Source: Marthasterias glacialis
Taxonomy: Eukaryota > Echinodermata > Asteroidea > Forcipulatida > Asteriidae
NCBI GenBank assembly: GCA_911728455.2
Contig: OU452225.1
Location: 746,501 to 810,500, forward strand
Reading direction: 5' to 3'
Length of the DNA stretch: 64,000 nucleotides
In this document: piece after piece, positions 25,401 to 37,400 of the stretch
Layout: the number at the start of each line of letters is the position of its first letter
Position numbering within the stretch: the stretch's first letter is position 1
Notes under the pieces: model-generated
What the model was told of the DNA's origin: nothing
Database searches by the model: none
The model's input: only the letters and a program-made list of their open reading frames with translations
Translations under genes and position numbers: made by a program

Positions 25401-28400
25401 TCACTATCACACGCGCACTCGTAGAAAACTGACTAATATAGCGCGTCTGCATCCTGTATCCAACTTGGCCTTAGCCCCCTTAGCGTCCCCCCCCCCCCCC
25501 CCCGATCCACCAATGATTCCACTCACGCTTGTGTGATAACTAATATCATACCCAGTGCAAAAATATTAATAGACTGTTTGATTAATATTTGAAGCCTGTT
25601 GTAAGATGATTTAAGTATCCCGAACAGGATATGCCAAGTTCATAAAGCCGGTAAGCAAGTTTTGTGCTTTCTGTAGTAGAAACATGCGCGTACACAAAAT
25701 GTACTAAGACGTTCACAATGGACTTGCGTTGTTACGTCACTCATACAAGAAAACGAAGAATCGGAAAGTTAACAGGCCTCTTGCTTTGCTTACGGTAAGC
25801 AGTGGTTATGAAGTACAAAGCGTACAAGAGTTGCTCCAGATACTGTTTACGTACAGATTTGATGAAATTGGTTACAGGTGCTAAATTTGTACACCATATG
25901 AAACCGAAAAGGTGTAGTCCCAGTATGGCGATTTAAAATCCATCCCCAAGTCAAGTTTGTTAGCTTGTTAATAATTCACAAGCTCTTAAAGAGGTTGCTC
26001 CATGATCTTGCTTTTTAAAAGATTTCATGTTAGAAATTCAGATGACATTGCATGCTTGCAGCTTCTAAGGTGAAGTTGTACTAAAAACGTACCAAAGTAA
26101 ACACGAACATTTCTTACTTACAACAAAAGCAAAAAACTTTTGCTGCATCTTTCCCTCGTTTGCTTGTCACATTTGCTCAAAAAGATCCCAATTACCAATT
26201 GTCGTTTGTAAAGAATTTGTAAAGCACTAGACCAAAAGAGCTGCTTAACTTATCCATTGCTTAACTAAATGTAAGAACCATTCAGGGTTTTGACAGCAGT
26301 TGATTGGATCATGTTTTTGACTTGACTTGTTTCCTTCCTCCATCACAGAGGTCTCTGTCCATGGGGGAAGCTCCCATGTTCTTTGCTAGCGACATTAGAC
26401 AATTCATGAGACGTATGCAAAAGGTTTGCCTCCAAACTCTACAGCATCCAAGCCTTGTACTAAAAGAAAAACTGCTTGATCAAAGGGAATAACCAAACTT
26501 GCATTTTCAGGAGCGATTAACAACTACTTTTTTATTCTCCAATTAAACATAAGTTACAAAATCGAATAATGGACAAACAGAGAAAATGGTTGTAAAACCT
26601 TAATGATACAAAGAAAAAAGAAAACTTTCTCTCTGGAAAGAAAATGCAGTTTTAGTGAAGGGGGGGGGGACTTTAAATGGACCTCTAGGCACAGTGTCAG
26701 TTTACACAAGATCAAATTGCGATCAAAGTACACTTGTACTGCAGACTCTTTTTGTGAAAACCCAGATCTACTTAATGGGAGGCTTTGGAACACTAGGTGG
26801 CAGCAGACTTACCGGGTAAATTTCCATTGTTGCCTTTGTTCTGAGCATGCGAACAATTCCGAGAGCGATAGATTTACCTGGTAAGTCTGCTGCCACCTAG
26901 TGTCTTCAAAAGTCTACCGTTGACTCTAATTACCTAGCTAGCAACTACAATGGCATAATCGGCTGGTTTTGTAGACTAAATGTTGACATCAACACTCTCT
27001 CCTGGTCTGAGTTGGGGGCATGTAAGGCAAATTTCTTGCTATGTTTTTGATCGCAGTTTGACCCTTTTACCATCTGCCTGACAGCATGCAACCCGCCAAC
27101 CACATCATTACTGCAGCATTATTGAGCAAGCTCTGACAAGGTTCTCATGCATTGGTCTATGGTTGCCGGCCAGGGCACAATCTTCTGATGCCATTTACCA
27201 CAGAATTCTGGGCGTAGAGCGCCCCATAAAGCGCAGAATTCTGTGCTTAGAGCGCTCCATAAAGCGCAGAATTCTGTGTGTAGAGCGCCCCATAAAGCGC
27301 AGAATTCTGTGCGTAGAGCGCCCCATAAAGCGCAGAATTCTGTGCTTAGAGCACCCCATAAAGCGCAGAATTCTGTGCATAGAGCGCCCCATAAAGCGCA
27401 GAATTCTGTGCGTAGAGCGCCCCATAAAGCGCAGAATTCTGTGCTTAGAGCGCCCCATAAAGCGCAGAATTCTGTGCTTAGAGCGCCCCATAAAGCGCAG
27501 AATTCTGTGTGTAGAGCGCCCCATAAAGCGCAGAATTCTGTGCTTAGAGCGCCCCATAAAGCGCAGAATTCTGTGTGTAGAGCACCCCATAAAGCGCAGA
27601 ATTCTGTGCTTAGAGCGCCCCATAAAGCGCAGAATTCTGAGCTTTATGGGGCGCTCTAAGCACAGAATTCTGTGCTTAGAGCGCCCCATAAAGCACAGAA
27701 TTCTGTGTGTAGAGCGCCCCATAAAGCGCAGAATTCTGTGTGTAGAGCGCCCCATAAAGCGCAGAATTCTGTGCTTAGAGCGCCCCATAAAGCGCAGAAT
27801 TCTGTGCATAGAGCGCCCCATAAAGCGCAGAATTCTGTGCGTAGAGCGCCCCATAAAGCGCAGAATTCTGTGCGTAGAGCGCCCCATAAAGCGCAGAATT
27901 CTGTGCGCAGAGTGCCCCATAAAGCGCAGAATTCTGTGCGTAGAGCGCCCCATAAAGCGCAGAATTCTGTGTGTAGAGCGCCCCATAAAGCGCAGAATTC
28001 TGTGTGTAGAGCGCCCCATAAAGCGCAGAATTCTGTGCTTAGAGCGCCCCATAAAGCGCAGAATTCTGTGCATAGAGCGCCCCATAAAGCGCAGAATTCT
28101 GTGCGTAGAGCGCCCCATAAAGCGCATAATACTGTGCGTAGAGCGCCCCATAAAGCGCAGAATTCTGTGTGCAGAGCGCCCCATAAAGCGCAGAATTCTG
28201 TGTGTAGAGCGCCCCATAAAGCGCAAAATTCTGTGCTTAGAGCGCCCCATAAAGCGCAGAATTCTGTGCTTAGAGCGCCCCATAAAGCGCAGAATTCTGT
28301 GCGTAGAGCGCCCCATAAAGCGCAGAATTCTGTGTGTAGAGCGCCCCATAAAGCGCAGAATTCTGTGCGTAGAGCGCCCCATAAAGCGCAGAATTCTGTG

Positions 28401-31400
28401 TGTAGAGCGCCCCATAAAGCGCAGAATTCTGTGTGTAGAGCGCCCCATAAAGTGCAGAATTCTGTGCTTAGAGTGCCGCATAAAGCATAGAATTCTGTGT
28501 GTAGAGCGCCTCATAAAGCGCAGAATTCTGTGCTTAGAGTGCCGCATAAAGCGCAGAATTCTGTGCTTAGAGCGCCCCATAAAGCGCAGAATTCTGTGCT
28601 TAGAGCGCCCCATAAAGCGCAGAATTCTGTGCTTAGAGCGCCCCATAAAGCGTAGAATTCTGTGTGTAGAGCGCCCCATAAAGCGCAGAATTCTGTGTGT
28701 AGAGCGCCCCATAAAGCGCAGAATTCTGTGTGTAGAGTGCCCCATAAAGCGCAGAATTCTGTGCTTAGAGCGCCCCATAAAGCGCAGAATTCTGTGCTTA
28801 GAGCGCCCCATAAAGCGCAGAATTCTGTGCTTAGAGCGCCCCATAAAGCGCAGAATTCTGTGTGTAGAGCGCCCCATAAAGCGCAAAATTCTGTGCTTAG
28901 AGCGCCCCATAAAGCGCAGAATTCTGTGTGTAGAGCGCCCCATAAAGCGCAAAATTCTGTGCTTAGAGCGCCCCATAAAGCGCAGAATTCTGTGTGTAGA
29001 GCGCCCCATAAAGCGCAGAATTCTGTGCTTAGAGCGCCCCATAAAGCGCAGAATTCTGTGTTTAGAGCGCCCCATAAAGCGCAGAATTCTGTGCCTAGAG
29101 CGCCCCATAAAGCGCAGAATTCTGTGTGTAGAGCACCCCATAAAGCGCAGAATTCTGTGCGTAGAGCACCCCATAAAGCGCAGAATTCTGTGCGTAGAGC
29201 ACCCCATAAAGCGCAGAATTCTGTGCTTAGAGCGCCCCATAAAGCGCAGAATTCTGTGCTTAGAGCGCCCCATAAAGCGCAGAATTCTGTGCTTAGAGCG
29301 CCCCATAAAGCGCAAAATTCTGTTTGTAGAGCACCCCATAAAGCGCAGAATTCTGTGTGTAGAGCGCCCCATAAAGCCAGAATTCTGTGTTTAGAGCGCC
29401 CCATAAAGCGCAGAATTCTGTGTTTAGAGCGCCCCATAAAGCGCAGAATTCTGTGTGTAGAGCGCCCCATAAAGCGCAAAATTCTGTGCTTAGAGCGCCC
29501 CATAAAGCGCAGAATTCTGTGTTTAGAGCGCCCCATAAAGCGCAGAATTCTGTGTTTAGAGCGCCCCATAAAGCGCAGAATTCTGTGCTTAGAGCGCCCC
29601 ATAAAGCGCAGAATTCTGTGTTTAGAGCGCCCCATAAAGCGCAGAATTCTGTGCTTAGAGCGCCCCATAAAGCGCAGAATTCTGTGCTTAGAGCGCCCCA
29701 TAAAGCGCAGAATTCTGTGTGTAGAGCGCCCCATAAAGCGCAGAATTCTGTGCTTAGAGCGCCTAATAAAGCGCAGAATGCTGTGCGTAGAGCGCCCCAT
29801 AAAGCGCAAAATTCTGTTTGTAGAGCGCCCCATAAAGCCAGAATTCTGTGTTTAGAGCGCCCCATAAAGCGCAGAATTCTGTGTTTAGAGCGCCCCATAA
29901 AGCGCAGAATTCTGTGCGTAGAGCACCCCATAAAGCGCAGAATTCTGTGTGTAGAGCGCCCCATAAAACGCAGAATTCTGTGCGTAGAGCACCCCATAAA
30001 GCGCAGAATTCTGTGTTTAGAGCGCCCCATAAAGCGCAGAATTCTGTGCGTAGAGCACCCCATAAAGCGCAGAATTCTGTGCGTAGAGCACCCCATAAAG
30101 CGCAGAATTCTGTGCGTAGAGCACCCCATAAAGCGCAGAATTCTGTGTGTAGAGCGCCCCATAAAACGCAGAATTCTGTGCTTAGAGCGCTCAATAAAGC
30201 GCAGAATTCTGTGCTTAGAGCGCCCAATAAAGCGCAGAATGCTGTGCGTAGAGCGCCCCATAAAGCGCAAAATTCTGTATGTAGAGCGCCCCATAAAGCC
30301 AGAATTCTGTGTGTAGAGCGCCCCATAAAGTGCAAAATTTTGTGCGTAGAGCGCCCCATAAAGCGCAGAATTCTGTAGGTAGAGCGCCCCATAAAGCGCA
30401 GAATTCTGTGCGTAGAGCGCCCCATAAAGCGCAGAATTCTGTGCTTAGAGTGCCCCATAAAGCGCAGAATTCTGTGCTTAGTGTGCCCTATAAAGCGCAG
30501 AATTCTGTGTGTAGAGCGCCCTATAAAGCGCAGAATTCTGTGCTAAGAGCGCCCCATAAAGCGCAGAATTCTGTGGTAAACAGTGCCATGAAATTGCTCC
30601 CATTGCACATCATGTGAATTCAACTTATTGAAGTTTAGGTGCAAGACATCAGTAAGGATGTGGGTGGCTATGAGGGCAAGGTTTAATGAATGAAATGTGA
30701 TATCATGGAATCCTTGACCAAAGAGGCGGCATCCCAAAAATGATTGGATACAAAAAACAAGAAAAACAAACTGTTTGCAAAGGAAGCAACCGCCGTCAAG
30801 AGAATTGTTGCTGTCAGTCGATCCCATAGATTCGACTCATCATTAGTAACTATCTATCTATCTATTCATTGCCATTCTCTGACAGAGGCTGGGTGGCAGC
30901 CAACTAAACAGTTGCAGTAACTATACAGGGTTTACTGGAATTAAATCAAACAATAGCTAATTGTTTTCCTTGTCAAAGCTTGCTCAATGCTTTCTTCAAT
31001 TTTCTCTCCCTCATTTTACCATTGCTCTTTAACACTCCCACCCAAAGAATATAGAGCACCGAAGGTGCAAGATAGGGAACCCTGGCTGAGATGTGAAATC
31101 CCACTTTTGCCATTTCGGCAAGTAACTCTGTTGATACAACAATAGATCAGTGCATATCAGTGCAGACAATGACCAGTGCTATCATTGGGAAACAAAGCAT
31201 TCACTTGCTGAAATGGCGCCCATGCGTATTTCACGTTCCAACAATAGATACAGCTCCAGTTCCCCATCTCGTGCCTTCAGCACTCTATATATCTTTGCTG
31301 CCACCTACAAGACTTCATGTTGATGCTCAGTAGAGGGAGCCCTTCATGCAAATAGCAGCTTCATCTGAGGGCATTATTACACAACTACCGTTCTAGTGGA

Positions 31401-34400
31401 ATTCTATTTTTCAAATAGATCAACGATTGGTTAAGAAGTTATCAGTGAGGTTCAAATTCATCGGTATAAACCAAAAACACTATTCACTCTCCAAAATATA
31501 TTCCATCACTCACTAGTTGAACTTAAGAGTTGGGTTGTGATGATTGGCTATTTGCCTCTCGTCTGGTTTGTGCTTCCATGGTACATGGATTTGATTTATT
31601 CCCATCTGGAGTAGGTTTGAGGTATCACAGACGATTCTGGCATGAGACATTCACCTTAATGGGCAGTTCGTTAACTTACAGCTTTCTATATGGAATGTAT
31701 GATTGATTTTTTACCCTTCAGAGACCATTCGCTTTTGTATGATCATCTCCATACACACAGATATGGCTATAGTGTGGACTTCTTAACTGCAATCTTGTGG
31801 TTCAGTGGAAGTGGGACAAATCTTGCTGCCTTTTGTAGCCGCTGTGGGCATTTTGGTACAAGCCGTTTGCAGTCACTATGGGCATTTTGGTACAAGCCGT
31901 TTGAGGTCACTATTGGCATTTTGGTACAAGCCATTTGCAGTCACTATGGGCATTTTGGTACAACTGTTTGAAGTCACTGTGGGCATTTTGGTACAAGCCG
32001 TTTGCAGTCACTGTGGGCATTTTGGTACAAGCCGTTTGAAGTCACTGTGGGCATTTTGGTACAAGCCGTTTGCGGCCACTGTGGGCATTTTGGTACAAGC
32101 CGTTTGCAGTCACTGTGGGCATTTTGGTACAACTGTTTGAAGCCACTGTGGGCATTTTGGTACAAGCCGTTTTCAGTCACTATGGCCTCTATTTGGGCAA
32201 AGAAAAATTTTCAATGCAAGATTTAAAAAGTGATGTTTGAAGTTTTGCATAATGTGGAGAACAAGAAGGAACTATTGCTAGTAAACTTGCTGGTACAAAC
32301 ATGTATAATCTCTTTTGGGAGGAGTGGTGGCTCTGATTCTGAAAAGAACCGTTGTGGTCTCCAGGTTTTGAACATACTCTGCTTAAAAGACAGAGTATAC
32401 TGTTTGAAACGTCGAGACCACAGCAGCTTTTTCCAGTACCACCCCTCCTCCCAAAAGAGATTTACACATGGTTGTACCCGCAAGCTTATTAGTTATAGCA
32501 AGATGAAATGTGTTTTATTACCATAGTCATATCTTGTGGCGTGGCGTGTCGTGTCGTGGCCAAGCGATCTAGCGCACCGGACACAAGCTCTGGTGTTTCT
32601 GATTAGCAGAATGTGGGTTCGAGTCGCGGTCTTGACACTTGTGTCCTTAAGCAAGACACTTAATCATCATTGCTTCGGCCTTCAGATGGGACGTAAAGCC
32701 ATGGGTCCTGTGTGTTGTTTAATGCACATAAAAGAACCCAGTGACACTCATAGCTAAGAGAAGTGGTTTGCCCTGGTGTTTCTGGCAGTGGCTGCTGAAT
32801 GCGCCGCAGCACCTTGCAAACCCTTATAAGGTGCTACATAAATGGGTCTCGTAGTTCAAAAACTTTTAGAAAACTTTCGTAAAAAATGATAATTAATAAG
32901 CGCCTTGATTACCTAATTGCTGGTAGATATATGCACTTTATAAGACTCCAGTATTATTATTATTATTTAAAGAGAAGGGACAGCATTGCTTTGAAGATCT
33001 TCACCAGGCATCTATTCTGTATTATTTTTTGTAATATCTCATGGTGTGATAATTCCACTTATTTTTATTGTTATTGGTTCAGATAAAAGCTAGAGTGCAC
33101 TAGACACAAAGTCAGTTGCGATGGGAGGTTGAGTCTAGATGTGTGTAGCAACAATGTAACCCTGTTGAGATGTGCCGTATTTTATGACGATGTAACTTAT
33201 TCTGCATTGACACTAAAACCAGCCTTAAAAGGTGCTGGGTGTTCTGTTTGGGTTTAAAATCAAGATATTTTCAATATTGTACCTTCCCTTCAAGTACCAG
33301 TTATGATATAATAATAATAATAATAATAGGCATTTAAGTCGCTCTTCTTAGTAAACTAAATCACAGCGCTTACAAGAAAATAACAAGTACATGTCATTAT
33401 AAATCTAAATCATAAACAATTTAAGTAAAATGTAATGAAATACGTTAGTTAAACAGATGCGTCTTGACTTTTTTCCGGAATTGTTGGAGTGACATAGCAT
33501 TTTGAAGGGAAAAGGGCAGACTATTCCACTCCTTTGCTGCAGTGGCCATGAAGGTTCTGTCGCCTGATTTGTTGTATGTACGTGGTGAAGTCAGGAGGAA
33601 AGGATTGGAACTGGAACGGAGGTTTGGTCTGCAGGGAACATACCACACAATACAAGACTGCATATATTTTGGAGACTGGTTATGAAATGATTTGTATACC
33701 AAAAGAAGCAATTTGTAGCAAATGCGTTTGGAGATGGGTAACCAGTGTAGTGACTGCAGCAAAGGGGTGGCATCCTGTCTTTGGTTGGTCCTATAAATGA
33801 GGCAAGCTGCCCAGTTTTGAAGACTCTGGAGTCTTTTAAGTTGACTTGTTGGGAGAGATGTGAGGAGCCCATTGCATATTTGAAGTTGTTCTATATTCTA
33901 ACACAGGTTTGCATGATGCAGAGACTGCACATCTTGTATGATTCAGCCTGAGCCTGCACTCTGTCATTTTTCTTGTTTTTTATTTCTTTTATGAGACAGT
34001 TTCATTAACCTGTGCTTGCATTTAAACGTTGGGCAATTTAAAAACTTTGTTTTACAGGATGATAGTATTGAGGATTAATGTACTGTAGTTGGTTCATGCA
34101 CTTTGTGTATTTCATAACACACTGTGTACCAAATCTCTCATTGACCCGGGTCTTTTATGACCTGGTAGCCCCTGTCCACATTTTAAAGCTATACTGCAGT
34201 AAAGTGCATAAAATAACACAGGCCTGTGCTGCAGTACTTCGCTTAAACACTGGCCATGGTGGTTTGCACCACCGCAACTGTGAATGCCGTACAGGCGCGT
34301 CAACGCATATGCACGGTGAATCCTCCATGCTGATTGGCACATATGCGTGGCCGTGTGCGGCGGCCATAGCTGCAGTGGTGTAAACCACCATGAACGAGCT

Positions 34401-37400
34401 GCTTGGATTAGTGTAGACTGAGGAAACCAAATTCTTTGTAGATTTGTAAGCAGAAATACGTTAAAATACTCTGCTTACTTCTTGGGAGTATTCATTTTGT
34501 ATGTAAGCTTAATTAAACATTCTACAATTTATTGCTGCAAGCTTTGCTCATTATACCAGTGAATGAATTTGTTTATGTCTGTGTTTTTTTGCAAGCTGCT
34601 TTTTGGTTGTGTTCTTTTTTTTTTTTTGTCAAATTATATTTCAAAGAATGATTTTAAACATAAATACTTCTAGTGCAATAACATTTTTATTCACTTATTT
34701 AAAATTGTTTTGTTATTTTAACTTTCGATGTTTGATATACAAAAAACCTTGAAGTGCATGCTATGGTGAAATTGTTGTTTCAGAGTTTTTAAAAAGAAAT
34801 TTTCTTTCTTTTTTAAAAAGAAAATTTCTTGCATGAAATGAACAATTGAAAATAAAAAAGAAGGAGAATTGCATGAAAATGCACACACATTTTTGGAAAA
34901 CTTGACACTACACTATAAAATTTCTCACTCGTTGCACTTGGTTAATTTTTGATTTGATCAGTTTTTTGAAGTTTTCTTTCTTTTTTTGTTTGTTGTTTGT
35001 GGCTTTTTTGTTCTGCACTTAGCACCATCCCAAGTCAGCTAATATCCCACCTCTGCATTCCTCATCGTCCCAAAGCCAAGGAAAGGTAAACAAGAAGCTG
35101 CTCCCTCTTCTAAAGCATTTGCTTCATCTTTTGTTGTAAAGCTTTGCAGTATTATGCCTCCTGATCTCTATTTTTTTTTTAAATATGTTGTGATTTTGTT
35201 TTTCAGAAATTCCTTGTTTTGAAGAGAAGTTACGGTTTATTTGGAGCCCGTTCCAAAAGAAACTCAAAACGGGTGTTAATTTTTCTGACACTCAAATGTC
35301 ATAATTTTGACAGTCAAGACAAGTGTCATATTTAGTTTTTAACAAGTAAACTCAAAGGCAACTAATGGAGATTTTTTTTGTCACTTTTCTTTTTCTGTTC
35401 AAGCATATTAAAACACAAGTAATAAATAACGTTACTTTTTGTTGCTAAAACTTAACATTCTATTTCTGTAATTTCTCACAAACTTTGATGACTATCGTTG
35501 ATTAAATTCTGTAAACCCTGTTGTATAACTATATTCTTTTTTGTTTCCTGTTCTGCTTTTAGTTGAATTTATTATGAAACATTTTTCTTTGCCACATTTT
35601 GTTGCTTCTTTCAGTCTTCTGGCTCATTTTCTCCACCTGCTTTGACGAAATGGCTCAAGGTATAAGAAAAGGCATGTTTTGACTGTCGCATGCTGCAGCT
35701 TGCCGTGTCCCTCTCTCCACCACCACCATCCTGTCCCTCCATAATCCTCATAAAATCACTTTTGTACTAATTACACCAGTTTTATTTCATTTTGTTTAGC
35801 ACTTTTAGCAACTGGGTGTTGTTTTAGGCTACTAACTTATTTGACTTCATCTGAACTATTCCATAATGACTTGAGGCATCAGTTGAAAAGGTTGCTACAT
35901 TCCTTGGAGTTATGCTTTGAAGAATCTGAAGGAAACGATGCTATATTGGGCTGTGAGGACTTCATATATTCACTTACTGTCTCATTTGTAATAATTTCTT
36001 CACCATTCCTAAAGACGTTATGGGCAGACGGGTAGAATCTTTGACAGGTGTGGTTTACATGGGTGTGTTCCAGGTTCATGACATGACCATCTTGGATGCA
36101 TCATGTTAGTTATGCAGGATGGAAACAGATTATGAATATAAACTTGCAGCAACACAATGAGATCAAATCTCTTTTTGAGTGGTGTTTACTCTGAGAAGAG
36201 ATGGTTCAGTATTTGATATTTCAACTAGTGTGCTCTGGTCATCTTCTGGAGACCTCTGGAGCTTCTCAAGAAGGCGACTTGAGCTCACTGGTCGTAATGT
36301 TGAGAACAAACCGTGATCACATGGAGTTACTACAATTTTATCTTTATTACAAATTAGTCTTATTGTCTTAGCAGGACTTCACACACCAATTTAAGTTATT
36401 TTGTTGAGTTGAGTTGAGTTGGGGAAAAAAGCCAATGAAATCAGCTGTTGTGACTGCCTATGAACCACTATATCTTTTGTTTGGCCTCATGTCAGGGCCA
36501 AGTGGTCTGGCGCATCGAACTCAAGTTTCGGTGGCTAGGTCATCGGAGTGTGGGTTCGAATCCTGGTTATGACACTTGAGTCCTAATGCAAGACACTTTA
36601 CTACAATTGCTTCTCATCACCCAGGAGTAAATGGGTAAATGTGAGGATAGAGATTGTTGATGTGAATGATTAGCAACCTGTGCGCTGATTTTGGCTGCCG
36701 GTGCTGCATACTCCAAAGGAGTTGAGATGGTTTTAGGACTGCTTAGGGCCCGATGAACAGGGGTAATAATACTGCAAGGCGCTTTGAGAGGCCTTCTTGA
36801 CTTGATAAGGCGCATAATAAATACAGGTTGTTTTTATTCTTCTCAAATATGACACATTTTGGAAGGAAGTGCAGTACTTTCCAAACAAAGGCCTACATTT
36901 ACTTTTATTTTTGTTTCTTTCATCTATTTGTTCTCCTAAACACCAATCAAAACCCAGATAACACAATTTTGAAAGTATCCGCACTTTAGTTACGCCTGCA
37001 TTAATTGTTACCTAAAAAAAAAAAAAATTAAAGATGATCAAGTGAAATTGTTTTCCAGGTTAGATACAGTCAGTGTCATAATGCTCCCATCATAGCAGTG
37101 ATGACTAATTAAGAAAAGAGGGTCTGTTAGTTCTTGCCTGAGGTTAGTTTCAATTGTTTGAACAGAGGAGAAACAAAATGGCAGCTTCTTCCTTTTTTTA
37201 GTTGACTCAACAGCGAGAGAGCTTTGGGATATTGATGTGGATAGTCCCGCAGCCCTTACGTTATGTTAAATATTACATGCTGTATTCTAGATGCTCATAT
37301 GCAGAAAAGACACGTAAAGAAACAAAGTTTAAACAATAAGTAGGAAGTATCAAGCTGACTATTTGATAGCAAATAATAAAACTCATAACTCATACAGTAT

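Larger units (their letters stand above)
27201..30573. repeat. 33-bp satellite array, about 102 copies
   Basis: Each unit is the palindrome CAGAATTCTG (containing an EcoRI site) plus a 23-bp spacer of the form TGYKTAGAGCGCCCCATAAAGCG. Variation is concentrated at the two bases before TAG and at a few sites in GAGCGCCCC. A period of 33 (11 codons) keeps frames open over hundreds of codons on both strands; these should not be annotated as proteins. The array lies inside an SZT2 intron. Its internal inversion, higher-order repeat and edge inverted repeat are listed separately. Confidence 0.97.
26424..35022 (+). other. SZT2: 8.6 kb SZT2 intron
   Basis: The longest intron in the window, phase 0. 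It contains, in order, a foldback element, the 33-bp satellite, a MITE, a 34-bp minisatellite, another MITE, a SINE, a LINE 3' end and a further MITE. I see no exon-like sequence, but a small exon could be missed. Confidence 0.7.

Noticed and set aside
27163-29394. 743-codon open frame (and several others on both strands) across the 33-bp satellite
   Set aside because: A 33-bp period without a stop in a given frame stays open indefinitely. The product is an 11-residue repeat with no signal, start context or splice evidence.
27201-30573. CRISPR-like appearance of the 33-bp array
   Set aside because: There are no unique spacers; the 23-bp spacer is the same in nearly all units, and the context is a eukaryotic intron.
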